Assembly (NCBI GenBank): GCA_900208305.1
Contig: OAPG01000002.1
Span: 1,240,001-1,304,000 of the forward strand
Length of the DNA stretch: 64,000 bases
Origin: Melanopsichium pennsylvanicum
Taxonomy: Eukaryota > Basidiomycota > Ustilaginomycetes > Ustilaginales
Direction of reading: 5' to 3'
Part shown: piece after piece, positions 1 to 10,389 of the stretch
Layout: each line of letters opens with the position of its first letter
Position numbering within the stretch: the stretch's first letter is position 1
Program-made: the position numbers and the translations under genes
The notes under the pieces: generated by a model
What the model was told of the DNA's origin: nothing
What the model saw: the letters and a program-made list of their open reading frames with translations, nothing else
Databases searched by the model: none

Positions 1-447
1 GAAGACGAGGGTGATACCTTTCGCCTTGGAAACGACCAGAACGACGATAGCGCGAAGCTTTACTGAGGACAGACGCAGATGCATCGGAACGATGAGTGGT
101 GCGGCGGCGAAGAGGATGCCTCTGGAAGCATTTGAGGAAGGGAAAAGGCCAATGTCGGGGCGGTTGGGTTTGGAGAGCGGGTTGGCCTGTACTTTGGTCT
201 TGAGGACCAAATGCGCATCGCCTGCATAAGTGAGTCGGAAGATGCCGCGGAATCGATCGGTGCCAAGGTCGCCAATTTCTAGGATCTCAAGCTCGGGTGG
301 GATGGTGCCCATGCCAAGCTCTTCGACGAGGATGTCATCGGCGATGACTTTTGGTTTTGGTCCACGATTGAGCGCGCTATTGAGCATCTGCGCTGCGCTC
401 TGATGGAACTCTTCGGAGAAGGTGGGCCATTTGAAATTGAACGACAT
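1..447 (-). CDS. MDM34: Mdm34, ERMES complex subunit (N-terminal part, cut by window edge)
   Basis: Reading the minus strand from the ATG at 447-445 gives an open frame of 149 codons to the window edge. The start MSFNFKWPTFSEEFHQSA, then ALNRGPKPKVIADDI, PPELEILEIGDL, DRFRGIFRLTYAGDAHLVLK and TKVQANPL match the N-terminal SMP lipid-binding domain of Mdm34. In known fungi Mdm34 is the mitochondrial outer-membrane part of the ERMES tether (with Mmm1, Mdm10 and Mdm12), which moves phospholipids between ER and mitochondria. The rest of the SMP domain and the C-terminal tail lie outside the window. No intron is seen in this part. The gene is divergent from the DnaJ gene. Mdm12 also carries an SMP domain, but this N-terminus fits Mdm34 better. 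Confidence 0.88.
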   Translation of the reverse strand, partial: MSFNFKWPTFSEEFHQSAAQMLNSALNRGPKPKVIADDILVEELGMGTIPPELEILEIGDLGTDRFRGIFRLTYAGDAHLVLKTKVQANPLSKPNRPDIGLFPSSNASRGILFAAAPLIVPMHLRLSSVKLRAIVVLVVSKAKGITLVF

Positions 448-1413
448 GTTGACAGGAGGATACCCAGGCGTGGTGGCAGAAATTTGAGGGAATTGGCACT
501 GGCTGAATCGATGATACTATTGGAATGTTGAGATGAGGTAGTTGTCGGAGCCCGGTAGGCTTTACACTACGAATGGATAGGCGACATAGGAATAGAGTTG
601 GGGATGGCGCCAGCGCTCGATCTCGGTATTTGTGCGTGTCTCGTGCAAGTAGCTTATATCGCAGAAAGAACGGGATGAGGCTCGTACAATCGGAGGACCA
701 AGCACGATTAGGGTATTAACAGATGGTGAGCGAATGGTTTGTGGACGGTGGTGGAGGCGAATCGCGTTTTCTGTGGTCAGAGTGGAAATTTGACAGTCAG
801 AAGGGTGTCGAATTAGCGTGCCGAGAAGAGCAACACTCTAGACAGCATACACACTCCGAGCTAACTAATTGTTAAAGCTTAGGCGCTGTCTTACGCGACC
901 CTTTCGCAAGAAGAGAATTTCCGAATTCGATTTTCCAAATTTTGGATCTGTCTGAAAGCGATTGCCGAATATAAGGTCAAAGTCTGGATCTAACATATTC
1001 ACAAATTCGTCACAGGGTACTTCCCAAGCCAGGGCGACACGTTACCCATCTGAATCACACAAGAAGCAAGCAGCCAAGCAACCTATCCTTGTGCCGGTCA
1101 TCCCATTCGGAAGCGTAGTGCACCAGACGCATTTGGATCACAACCTTCTCAACCCACATCGCTCCTCCAAATATCTATAAATCAAGAGACATTCCCCAAT
1201 TGCACACTTGCATCTTCTAAATAACCGGTTAAGGCTTCCGCCGACACCTCAGGCTCCGCTCTTCACTCCCGGCCGGCCAAGCGCTCCAATCACGCCGAGA
1301 CCAGTCAGGACCCAGCTGGTGCGAACGACGATCATAAGGAATTTAAACATCACATCGCTTCATCTATCGCTCTCATAAACTGCACTCCTCGATTCAGCCA
1401 AACATAGAACAGC
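448..1413. promoter_or_regulatory. Divergent spacer between MDM34 and the DnaJ gene
   Basis: 966 bases without a convincing gene. It must hold the promoters of both flanking genes. The short frames inside it resemble no known protein. I see no clear TATA box or recognisable operator. Confidence 0.5.
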
Positions 1414-2682
1414 ATGGAAGCAGAAGACGCACAAAAAGCGCTTCGGCTAGCGTTTAAGCATGATGTCAGTGGCGACACAGCTTCCGCCATCAAATGGGCC
1501 AAGAAGAGTATTGCCATCTACAAGACTCCCTCCGCAGAAGCACTTCTTATCCGACTCGAAAAGAGTGGCGCTTCGGGTGGTAACAATGCTGCTTCTGCAT
1601 CCGCTTCTTCATCCGCCTCCGCTGCTGGCGCCTCTCAGTTCGCTGAAGGCCTTCGTTCACGTACAGCTGCTTCTTCCTCCAAAGCATCCGAAACCACCCA
1701 TACCGTACCCAAACGTGCATATACCCAAGCGCAGATGGAAGTTGTCACCCGAATCAAGAAGGCTGGTGCCGATTTTTACCAGGTCCTCGGAGTCGAAAAG
1801 ACTGTAGACGAGAACGGCATCAAGAAGGCGTACAAGAAGCTTGCATTGCAACTTCATCCAGACAAGAACGGTGCTCCCGGTGCAGATGAAGCGTTCAAGT
1901 CGGTGTCCAAAGCGTTTTCGATCCTCACCGACGCAGACAAAAGAGCAGCGTACGACAGATACGGAGGCGATCCGGACAACGCTCGATCGGCGGCGGGTGC
2001 AGCAGCAGCGGGAAACGCAAATCCATTCGGCGGCATGAGAGGCACACCTTTCCGTGGTGGAGGTATGTATGCGGACGAGGTTGATCCCAACGATCTCTTC
2101 AACATGTTCTTCGGAGGAGGTGGCATGGGAATGGGCGGGGGTCAATTTGGTGGAACAACGTTCACGTTCGGTGGGCCAGGGATGAGAACTCATCAGTTCC
2201 GACAGCAAAGGCCAGGGCAGAGAAGACAGCAGAATGCCGAACCGCAGAACGCGAACATGTTGCTTCAGCTGCTGCCGTTGATCGTGCTGGGTCTGTTCAG
2301 CTTGTTAGCGTATGCACCCAGTCTGTTTTCAACACCAGATCCCAGTTTTACATGGAACCCAAGCTCAAGCTACAAGACGCAGAGGGTTACATCTCAGTAC
2401 AAGGTGCCGTACTATGTCAACGATAACCAGTTCAACGCCCATCCTTTCGTAACGGGCGAGAAAAGTAAGAAGGACATTGCCGGGTTCGAGAGGCGGGTGG
2501 AGAATGCGTACAAGCAGGCGATGTATTCGAGCTGTGAAAGGCAGCGAGAGTATCAGGAGAGGAGGTTAGCAGCGACAAGAGGGTTCTTGGGTATCGGTGC
2601 GGACGAAGAGGCGGCGAGAAAGATCAGGCAAGAGGTCTACGACAGCTGTGAGAACCTCAAACCTTTCGGCATATACATGTAG
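1414..2682 (+). CDS. DnaJ/Hsp40 protein with membrane segment (DNAJB12/14-like, Hlj1-related)
   Basis: Intronless, 422 aa. The N-terminal ~50 residues ([20 protein letters not shown]...AEALL) look like the helical region found before the J domain in DNAJB12/DNAJB14 proteins. The J domain spans about residues 121-185 with the HPD motif at 148-150, so it should stimulate Hsp70 ATPase. A Gly/Phe-rich linker follows (about 195-260). One hydrophobic segment at about 282-304 ([19 protein letters not shown]) is followed by a C-terminal region of the DUF1977 type. Family knowledge places such proteins in the ER membrane with the J domain in the cytosol, where they recruit Hsp70 for ER-associated degradation. 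Yeast Hlj1 is the nearest functional analogue but is shorter. The ATG at 1414 is the first in frame. Family confidence is high; the exact orthology is less certain. Confidence 0.88.
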   Translation: MEAEDAQKALRLAFKHDVSGDTASAIKWAKKSIAIYKTPSAEALLIRLEKSGASGGNNAASASASSSASAAGASQFAEGLRSRTAASSSKASETTHTVPKRAYTQAQMEVVTRIKKAGADFYQVLGVEKTVDENGIKKAYKKLALQLHPDKNGAPGADEAFKSVSKAFSILTDADKRAAYDRYGGDPDNARSAAGAAAAGNANPFGGMRGTPFRGGGMYADEVDPNDLFNMFFGGGGMGMGGGQFGGTTFTFGGPGMRTHQFRQQRPGQRRQQNAEPQNANMLLQLLPLIVLGLFSLLAYAPSLFSTPDPSFTWNPSSSYKTQRVTSQYKVPYYVNDNQFNAHPFVTGEKSKKDIAGFERRVENAYKQAMYSSCERQREYQERRLAATRGFLGIGADEEAARKIRQEVYDSCENLKPFGIYM

Positions 2683-3380
2683 TTCTCAATCGAAACACGC
2701 ATTTCTTACATTACTTTTGTCGACATTGCAGTTGCACGCTATGGCTTTGCATTTGGCATCAAGACAACTTGAGACGTAGCTGTGATGGGGAGAAGAAGGA
2801 AAACAAAAATCCTCAAAATGTGAGATCCTTGGAAATGTCTGACATTTCGTACGAATTTCAGCTCTGCTCTACTCGGCGGCAGACAAAAAGCGGTCTAGAA
2901 AAAATCGAGATCGGGAGGGCCGAAAGGAGTTGGTGAATGCAAAAGCAAAGTTACGTTACTGCGCTGCACAGCCGGAAAATCAGCTGGAGCGCAGAGTGTG
3001 TTGCTCAGCCGAGCTGAGCGCAACAGAGAGCAGTCCCAGACTGACTGTAAATCTACTGTACTACGCTGTGTCAGGCGAAATGTGCGTGTGAATGGACCAA
3101 CACTTTGAAGCGCTCTCGACTCCAACAACAAGCTGCTACCATCATCATCAACTCTTTCGCTAGCACCATTAACTCAGCCACTCCAGGTTTGCTGCTCCAC
3201 TGAACTATTTAGCCAACGCACGTTCTCAAACGCAAGCAAAGTCTAGGGTCTTGGCACGATCTTCAAAGCCTCGTTGTCGGCGATCTTCAGGCATTGGATT
3301 GACTCGACGTATTCCGTCTGGCATTGTAGACGAACACAACGTCTTTAGATCACAAGCAGGCGCGATCACTGTAATTCAAG
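2683..3380. other. Spacer: 3' UTR of the DnaJ gene and RAD6 promoter/leader
   Basis: 698 bases without a gene. It holds the tail of the DnaJ transcript and the upstream region of RAD6. One TACTGTAC motif lies at 3054-3061. No other element is recognised. Confidence 0.45.
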
Positions 3381-4062
3381 ATGGTAAGTCTCTGTTCCGC
3401 AGCCACATGAAATCGCTCAACAAGCAGCATTTCGGCTGATGGCTGATGCGTTGCACTCGTCGCTGACCTCCTCCTCGCCTTCAATACTTGCTATCCTTTT
3501 CTGTTTTTCGGTGCACCTTCAGTCCACACCGTCAAAAAAGCGTCTGATTCGAGACTTTAAGAGACTCTCTACAGACCCTCCCGGTGGTATTTCTGGAGCA
3601 CCATGTGCAGACAATCTCATGATCTGGAACGCTGTCATCTTCGGGCCCGCCGACACCCCTTTTGAAGATGGCACTTTCAAACTTGTTCTTACCTTTGACG
3701 AGAGTTACCCAAATAAGCCACCCACCGTCAAGTTCCTCTCCAAGATGTTTCATCCAAATGTGTACGCCAACGGAGAACTGTGTTTGGACATTCTACAAAA
3801 CAGGTGGAGCCCAACATACGATGTAGCAGCCATTTTGACTAGCGTTCAGAGTCTGTTGCATGATCCGAATCCCAACAGTCCTGCCAATGCCGAGGCGGCA
3901 AATTTGTATAGGGAGAACATGAAGGAGTATGTGAGGAGGGTCAAAGCGACGGTAGAGATGAGTTGGTTGGATGATGGAGAAGGACAGGATGCGATTCCGG
4001 AACAAGATGAGGGGGAAGAGACGCAGGTGAATGGCGGTGCAGCTGCTGCGCTGGCGGTATGA
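3381..4062 (+). CDS. RAD6: Ubiquitin-conjugating enzyme E2, Rad6/Ubc2 (two exons: 3381-3383 and 3523-4062)
   Basis: Rad6 is the E2 that, with Rad18 or Bre1-type E3 ligases, ubiquitinates PCNA in DNA damage tolerance and histone H2B in chromatin. The main exon begins at 3523 directly with the second codon of the family start ([15 protein letters not shown]). The only fitting ATG is at 3381-3383, immediately followed by a GTAAGT donor at 3384. The acceptor CAG ends at 3522, giving a 139-nt intron, so the first coding exon is one codon long. The spliced protein has 180 aa. The catalytic Cys is residue 88 (GELCLDIL), with the HPN motif at 78-80 and the WSPTYDV signature. The C-terminal tail is acidic (about 154-172), as in yeast Rad6. 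An alternative start at 3439 in the intron frame would add a hydrophobic, non-conserved extension and is unlikely. Confidence 0.93.
3384..3522 (+). other. Intron 1 of RAD6, directly after the start codon
   Basis: GTAAGT donor, CTTCAG acceptor, and a CTGAC branch-point-like sequence near 3464. Splicing joins ATG to TCC ACA CCG and restores the conserved Rad6 N-terminus MSTP. Confidence 0.85.
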
Positions 4063-4140
4063 TCAGGTTGGTTGCACACATGTTACTTTAACAACTTTGC
4101 GCACAACTGTTTTCCTCGAAATTATTCTTGCCCCCCTCTC

Positions 4141-4188
<48 letters not shown>

Positions 4189-4840
4189 TATGTACATCAT
4201 CTTTCTTTGTCTCGATTGAACCTTTTTTTTTCTTTGCAGTAACTCGTTCTTCTATTTCATGTTTTCTATTTTCGTGCAAGCAAGTTGTTTGTTTGCTACT
4301 TGGCATGAGGTTCTCTCACGCTGGATTATGCGTACGCAACCTTCGCAAAAATTTCGAGACACTCCACAGGTTCTGGATCAGAACAACCAATCGCAATCCA
4401 ATCCACACGAAATCTCAAAAGCATACAATGACGACTTTGGTTCTGAATATACACGACATGTTTTTTTATTCATACGTCATTGGAACAAAAGGAAGAGAAA
4501 AGCGGTGGTGTGTGTGTGCGTGTGTATAAGTGCTAGGGACAAATGCAAAAGAGAATTATAAAAAGGCCGACGTAGAAGAAAGACGAGGAAATATCAAGCT
4601 CGAGAATCCAACAAGGGTCCGCACGGCAAAACAATATCATGCGGTGTGGAAGAGCACCTTAGCTCTCAAGATTTTGTTATATCCATATCTGCGCATGCGG
4701 AACAGCCAGAGGATGTCGTCGGGGTGCGGGGTAAAGTGAGGGAGCTGTTGTTACAAGAGTTCGCTGTATGCCACAGTTGAGCGAAAGGAGCCGAGATCGG
4801 GGGGTGTGAATGCAAGGTGTGGAGAAACACACTTTTGTTT
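4063..4840. other. Convergent spacer between RAD6 and SSC1
   Basis: 778 bases between two gene 3' ends. It contains the TC microsatellite (4135-4188), T-rich stretches and a GT-rich tract near 4507-4527. No gene is seen. Confidence 0.5.
4135..4188. repeat. TC-dinucleotide microsatellite followed by a short GC run
   Basis: Nearly pure TC repeat of about 46 bases with one interruption, ending in GCGCGCGC, in the 3' region of RAD6. Length variation between strains is likely. Confidence 0.95.
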
Positions 4841-7172
4841 TTAGTTCTTCTTCTCACCCTCACCACCCTCAGGCTTGGACTCCTCGGTAGGGCCAGACTG
4901 GCCCTTCTTCTCATAAACGAGCTTGAAGAGCTGCAAAGAAGCCTGTTGGGTAGCGTCGATCTTCTCGCGGATAGTCTGAGCCTCGATGTCAGCGTCACCG
5001 TTAAGGCCCTTGGAGGCGAGCTCCTCCGTCTCCTTGATGAGGACGTTGAGCTTTTCCTTCTCCTCGGCGGGCAACTGCTCCGAAAACTCCTGCATGGCCT
5101 TGGTTGTCTCACTGCAGACGGAGTGAGCCCTATTGGCCTCTTCGATCACAGCCTTCCTGGCCTTGTCTGCCTCAGCGTACTGCTCGGCATCGGCAACCAT
5201 CTTCTCAATCTCGTTGTCGCTGAGACCGGAACCAGCAGAGATGGTCATGGACTGATCCTTGTTGGTGGCCTTGTCAAGAGCAGAGACGTGCATGATACCG
5301 TCGGCGTCAATGTCGAAGGTGACCTCGATCTGGGGAACACCCTTGGGCGCAGGGGGCACGCCGGTGAGCTGGAAGTTTCCGAGCAGCTTGTTGTCGCGGA
5401 CGAGTTCACGTTCGCCCTGGTAGACCTGAATGTCGACGGCGGTCTGACCGTCGGCGGCAGTGGAGAACACTTGAGACTTCTTGGTGGGAATGGTGGTGTT
5501 ACGGTTGATGAGACGGGTGAAGACACCGCCGAGGGTCTGAATACCGAGCGAAAGAGGGGTAACATCGAGCAAGAGAACATCGGTAACCTGACCGGAAAGA
5601 ACACCACCCTGGATGGAGGCACCGATGGCGACGGCCTCGTCAGGGTTGACACCCTTACTTGGGTCGCGCTTGAAAATACCCTTGACGGTCTCGAGGACCT
5701 TGGGCATACGGCTCATACCACCGACCATGATGACCTCCTGAATATCGGAGGGCTTGCATCCGGCATCGCTAAGAGCCTTCTTGCATGGCTCGACGGTGCG
5801 GTCAACAAGTTTGCCAACAAGAGCCTCAAGCTGAGCACGAGTGATCTTCGAGTTGATGTGCTTAGGACCCGAAGCATCGGCAGTGATGTAAGGCAAGCTG
5901 ATGTCGGTCTGCTGAGTGGAAGAGAGCTCGATCTTGGCCTTCTCGGCGGCCTCGCGGATACGCTGGATAGCCATGCGGTCCTTGGAGAGGTCGAGACCGG
6001 ACTCCTTCTTGAATTCGTTTACGAGGTGCTCGACGAGAACAATGTCGAAGTCTTCACCACCGAGGTGAGTGTCACCATTGGTGGACTTGACCTCGAAGAC
6101 ACCCTTCTGCATCTCGAGAATCGAGATATCGAAAGTACCTCCTCCCAAATCGAAGACGGCAATGACGGACGAGTCGTCACGGTCGAGACCGTAAGCGAGA
6201 GCAGCAGCGGTGGGCTCGTTGATGACACGGAGAACATCAAGACCAGCAATAGCACCGGCGTCCTTGGTAGCCTGACGCTGCGAGTCGTTGAAGTAGGCGG
6301 GGACAGTGATGACAGCATGCTTGACAGTCTTGCCGAGGTACCCGGAGGCGGTCTCCTTCATCTTGCCAACAACGAAAGCACCAATTTGCGAGGGAGAGTA
6401 CTTCTCACCTCGGACCTCGAGCCAAGCATCACCGTTCGAGTGGGGAACAATCTTGAAGGGAACGTTGTTCAAGTCCTTCTGGACCTCCTTGTCCTGGAAC
6501 TTTCGACCAATGAGACGCTTGGTTGCGAAAAGGGTAGCCTCGGGGTTGACGACAGCCTGGCGCTTGGCGGGGAGACCAACGAGACGCTCGCCATCCTTGG
6601 TAAAGGCAACAACGGAAGGGGTAGTTCGGCCACCTTCCGAGTTTTCAATAACACGAGCCTGTTGGCCCTCCATGACGGAGACACATGAGTTGGTGGCTGT
6701 GCAAAGGAGAAGAGAAGATTGTGAAAAGCCAAGTCAGTTCAAAACAGTCCTTTGCGCCAACTTCTAGCTTGGTACGAGCTGTGCTGCTGAGCGCCGCTGC
6801 TTGGAATTCTGTTGCACTTTTGGCCAGTCCAAGAGAAATCGGCTATGTTTCACCCCGCGTACTCACTTCCCAGATCGATACCAATGACAGGGCCAGAAAC
6901 CTTGCCAGAGTTGAATCGGGCACCGAGGGGTGCGAGACGCTGCAAATGTGAAGAAAGAAGGCGTAAACGGAGGTAAGAGAGGTATTTTGTCAGTTATACG
7001 AGCTCGCCACCCACATCGCAACGGCACATTCTCAGGCTTTGACGGCAACACCAGCTGCCATTGCGGTCGAGTCGATTGTACTACTTACGGCAACCCCAGG
7101 GGTAGCGGAGCGGAGAGGCTGGTTCAAGAGCCGTGTCACCGGAGTGGCGGCGCGAAGACCACGAGAGAACAT
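4841..7172 (-). CDS. SSC1: Mitochondrial Hsp70, Ssc1 (exons 7172-7089, 6939-6867, 6696-4841)
   Basis: Matrix Hsp70, the ATP-driven import motor and folding chaperone. Three exons join in frame to 2013 nt (670 aa). Exon 1 starts with [18 protein letters not shown], an Arg-rich, acid-free N-terminus fitting a mitochondrial presequence. Exon 2 ends in VIGIDLG plus one base of the next Thr codon. Exon 3 supplies [12 protein letters not shown], restoring the Hsp70 signature IDLGTTNS. Introns are 148 nt (7088-6940) and 170 nt (6866-6697), with GTAAGT and GTGAGT donors and CAG acceptors on the minus strand. Other signatures are [13 protein letters not shown], the mitochondrial-type [17 protein letters not shown], and a C-terminal acidic/Lys tail (GEGEKKN) rather than the cytosolic EEVD. 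J proteins and nucleotide exchange factors would be its partners. Tom20, acting earlier in import, is encoded about 1.6 kb upstream. The start is fixed by the presequence and splice phase. Confidence 0.95.
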
Positions 7173-8375
7173 GGCTATGTGTTATGATTTGGGGGGGCTG
7201 AATGAATATGTGATGGTGGAGAGAGGAAAAAGAAAGTGAGACCCCGATTGAATGAGGGTGTGCAGCGGTGGTGACGGGGATGAGTGTGGTAAGACTCAGA
7301 ATGAAAGAGAGAGGTGACGAAGGAGAAGGAAGGAAAATGCGGGTGGAGTTCAAGCTGGATTTCGGGACAAGGAAAGGCGGCGGCAGAGCAGAGAGTCAGA
7401 GGTCTAGGAAGATGAAGAAAATGGAATTGATCGGGTCAACTGCGACAAAGCGGATTGGTCTGTGGCCATACCGGAAAGCAGGCAGAATTTGGAAGAAAAT
7501 CCGATACGCTCAGCAGGCTCGCAAGAACCAGTGCAAGGCAAGGCAGCTCAGCGCCTTCTCTCATTTCTTTCGTGATCAGCCGTGAAAAAAAATTGCCTCG
7601 AGTTTGACTCAGCTTTTTCGTTGCTCTCGCTTCTCCACTCCAGCAGCCAACCGCCAATTCGACTGCCCGCTGGCTCAGCGCAGTCTTCATGAGGTGTCTG
7701 GACTGCTCTGTCAACCTCAGCCTGCATCTGATAGAATAGCATCTCACGGCCTTGAGCCAGTAAGTCGTCGCAGATGCTTTCCATCACTACCAACAATGCG
7801 AGACATCTTGCCGGTTACAACGGTGGGATGTTTGATTGTTCCTCTTCGCCCAGAGCGGTTCGACTGCCACCGGTTGCGTCTTCTAAACCGGCATACAGTC
7901 ACCTGCGAAATAGAATGCATGGCTGCTGTGCTTCCTCATCGCAGCCGCTTTTCAGTCACCTCTTTTCCGAGCAGCATTTTTGTACATTTTGAATCAGGGG
8001 GCGGTGTGTGCAATTTCGAGATTCTTCCCCAACCTTCGTTCAAAATCTGCCAAAGCAGAAAATGTCAGTGACCGATCTTCATCGGCCAATTTCGTGCCGT
8101 CATATAAACGCTCATGCCCGATTTCAATCTCATATGCTGTCTGGCAGCGCCGTGGCACAAGACTGATACCAGACCAAGAACAGACGACAACGATCCTTGC
8201 CTACGTCAGCAATGCTTTACCCCGATCTTTTCAACTATCATCCATTATATATTCGCCCCAAACTCGTCCAGTTCCGAATCAGTCGTGTTTGGAATTTGGG
8301 GAGAGAATGGCCCTCGCGTGTCTGCGTTCATCGGTCAGGAATTCATTGAGATCTGGAGGAAAAAATTGCCTTTAA
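7173..8375. promoter_or_regulatory. SSC1 upstream region
   Basis: About 1.2 kb between the SSC1 start and the tRNA 3' end. It must contain the SSC1 promoter. I looked for heat-shock elements (alternating GAA/TTC units) and see no clean three-unit array. Several frames of 90-155 codons here show no recognisable protein signature and are treated as chance. Confidence 0.4.
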
Positions 8376-8530
8376 TGCTCCGGGTGGGACTCGAACCCAC
8401 GATCTCGCGGTTTACTAGAATCGTTTGAAAAGATTCTGCAAGATAAACACAATGATCTCGATTAGCATCCTCGAAGGGAAAGCCTGAGAAACATAAGCCA
8501 CATGCCTTAATCCAACTTGGCCACCAGAGC
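8376..8530 (-). tRNA. tRNA-Ile (anticodon UAU) with a long intron
   Basis: On the minus strand the 5' exon (8530-8492) begins GCTCTGG, with box A in TGGCCAAGTTGG and an anticodon arm TGTGG-CT-TAT-G. The 3' exon (8411-8376) starts ACCGCG and carries the T arm GTGGG-TTCGAGT-CCCAC (box B) and CCGGAGC plus discriminator A. Acceptor arms GCTCTGG/CCGGAGC pair fully (one G-U). Anticodon stem TGTGG/CCGCG pairs with two wobbles. With the usual intron position after base 37, the intron is 80 nt (8491-8412) and the mature tRNA is 75 nt. A T6 run just downstream (RC of 8360-8365) fits a Pol III terminator. Anticodon UAU reads AUA. Base 37 would be G rather than the usual A, so the exact splice point could shift. 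Confidence 0.8.
8412..8491 (-). other. Intron of the tRNA-Ile(UAU) gene
   Basis: 80-nt insertion in the anticodon loop, placed by pairing of the anticodon stem halves. It contains a possible hairpin (GAATC...GATTC). It is long for a nuclear tRNA intron. Confidence 0.7.
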
Positions 8531-8794
8531 GAAAGGTTTTCGGGCGAAAACGCTTCACTGCATACATATATCCTCTGTTTTTATCGGTCAATGTTCTCTT
8601 TACCCCGCGGCGCATGTCGCGAGATTACGATCAGGATTCTCCCACTGTCGAATTCCCAGTTCAAGGTCGAGACGCAGGCAGAAGTGACAAGCGGGCATAG
8701 TTTGGCAAACAGAATGTTCATCAACAAAGGCAATACAAGGGGTCGAAAGAAATACATTGAGAGCATAACAACTGCGTCAATGGTGATGATACGC

Positions 8795-9838
8795 TTATTC
8801 CGACTTGTCCTCCTCGACATCAACAGTAGATTTGTTCTCTGCGCGTGGGCTGGAAGCGCTAAAGATGGGAGCGGGGCTCCAAGCACCCGAAGTCAAGTTC
8901 TGCTTGGATGGTGTGGAGGGAGCGGCAGTGACAGCGGCAGAAGTGTCGATCGCCGTCAGCTTGGGCTCGTCAGTGGAGCCAGAACCAGCGGCAGCGGCTT
9001 CCTCAGCAGCGGCGGAAGGGGTTGCCGACTCATCGGGGCTCTGGGACGAGGTGGAAGCAGGAGCGTTAGGGGTAACCATCACACCGGTCTCGTTGAGGCT
9101 AGTGGCGGAGAGCGTGTCCCATTCCTGGCTCGAGGTTGTGCCGCTGTCGGTTCCCTGTGCCGGCGCAGCTGCGAGCTGGGCAGCGGATGCGGACGATGAT
9201 GGAGAAGACTGCTTCTCTTCGGCAGCGTTTTGTTGCTTCTTGCTGTTCTCCACATCCTCCTGCTCCTCATCCTCGTTCTCAGCGTCAGCCTTGGCGGCAG
9301 ATAGGGGCGACGGTCCATCCTCGTCGACGTCATCCAAGCCAGCAGCGCTCATGCCTGCTTCCGAACCTTCGCCGCCGCCAGTAGCGACATCCTTGCTAAC
9401 GATCCTCATGATGGTGTCGAAAACCTCCTTGGGAACAGCCTTTTGGTAGATCATGATCAACTCGACGGGCTGAGGGTACACCTTCAATGCCCTGAAGAAC
9501 GCAGCTGCAGCATCGAGATACTTGTCGGTACCCATGGCGAAGAGCTGCTCACCGAGAGAAACATACTTGAGGAAGTACTGTTCGCGCTCCTCAACGCCAG
9601 CAGGGAAAGTGCCAGGTGCACGAACCTCCTGCAAGAGCTCTTGGATGAAGACATCCTCCTGCTGAGATCGCTGGGCGGCAGCTTTCTTCTCAGCTTTGGA
9701 CGACTTCTTGGACTCCTTGCGGAGGGACTTGCGGAATACAGGGTCATTGCGACGACGGTGGTCAAAGTAGATGGCGTACCCTACACCGGCGATGCCGAGG
9801 GCAGAGAGGGAAGTGAGGACGATTTGAGATGTCTTCAT
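8795..9838 (-). CDS. TOM20: Tom20, mitochondrial outer-membrane import receptor, with long C-terminal tail
   Basis: Intronless, 347 aa. Tom20 recognises presequences of imported proteins and hands them to the TOM channel. An N-terminal membrane anchor (about residues 5-25, IVLTSLSALGIAGVGYAIYF) is followed by the basic stretch DHRRRNDPVFRKSLRKESKK. The conserved cytosolic receptor domain comes next (EDVFIQELLQEVRA...FLKYVSLGEQLF...YLDAAAAFFRALKVYPQPVEL, then QKAVPKEVFDTIM), ending near residue 152. The remaining ~195 residues are acidic/Ser/Ala-rich and look disordered. Fungal Tom20 is usually under 200 residues, so this tail roughly doubles it. The start at 9838 is the first ATG before the membrane anchor. 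The gene is divergent from BMT2 and next to SSC1, whose precursor would use this receptor. Confidence 0.92.
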   Translation of the reverse strand: MKTSQIVLTSLSALGIAGVGYAIYFDHRRRNDPVFRKSLRKESKKSSKAEKKAAAQRSQQEDVFIQELLQEVRAPGTFPAGVEEREQYFLKYVSLGEQLFAMGTDKYLDAAAAFFRALKVYPQPVELIMIYQKAVPKEVFDTIMRIVSKDVATGGGEGSEAGMSAAGLDDVDEDGPSPLSAAKADAENEDEEQEDVENSKKQQNAAEEKQSSPSSSASAAQLAAAPAQGTDSGTTSSQEWDTLSATSLNETGVMVTPNAPASTSSQSPDESATPSAAAEEAAAAGSGSTDEPKLTAIDTSAAVTAAPSTPSKQNLTSGAWSPAPIFSASSPRAENKSTVDVEEDKSE

Positions 9839-10389
9839 TTTGAAAGAGAGCCACTGTCGTGGTTGTCAAAGGTGACGTAAACAAAGATGTGTAGTTGAAC
9901 GCGAGAGGGGAGAAAAGGCGTGATGGTGATGAAAGAGACACAAGATCAGCAAGCCAAAGATCAGCTCCACTCTGCCGGTATGTGTCTTCACTGCGGAAGA
10001 TGACCCGATCGGTGCGCTCACCTGCTTGCCATTTCTGGTTTTGTCCAACTGCGCACCGTCCGAGAAGGTTTTGAAGAGAGAAAGAGAAAGAGAGAGAGTC
10101 GTGGTTGGACTCTCTTTTGATGTGGAGCGCCAAACCAGTTTATTTTTTAATTTTGCAGCAGCACTGCACGGTAAAGAACATAATTTTCTTCCAAAATTTT
10201 GAAAAATTCTCGAGCGCCGCTCCAACCACCAAACCGTCTGCTGCCATCAAAGTCTGCAAAGGGAGGGGGAGGGGAGCTGGACCCTGTCGACACTTGGCCT
10301 ATGCTTCCAACGTCAAACCTTACACACTCGCTGCTAGACTTCACCATCCTCGTCCTCCTTCCGAGAACATCCTACATTCGGACAACAAC
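9839..10389. promoter_or_regulatory. Divergent promoter region TOM20 / BMT2
   Basis: 551 bases between two divergent start codons, with a purine-rich GA tract at about 10074-10099. An upstream in-frame ATG for BMT2 at 10105 lies here but its extension is not conserved-looking. Confidence 0.5.

Noticed and set aside
1657..2208. 183-codon minus-strand frame opposite the DnaJ gene
   Set aside because: It lies within the J-domain gene and has a low-information Cys/Ser composition.
4817..6688. 623-codon plus-strand frame opposite SSC1
   Set aside because: It is the exact antisense of the Hsp70 exon. Long antisense frames opposite Hsp70 genes are a known artefact and have been misannotated as NAD-specific glutamate dehydrogenase. 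Codon bias of the sense strand explains it.
7604..8071. 155-codon plus-strand frame between SSC1 and the tRNA
   Set aside because: No domain, no good start context, overlapping frames of similar size in other phases. Treated as chance in spacer DNA.
10105..10389. 95-residue N-terminal extension of BMT2
   Set aside because: The extension crosses T-rich leader sequence and has no similarity to Bmt2. The inner ATG at 10390 begins the usual basic N-terminus.
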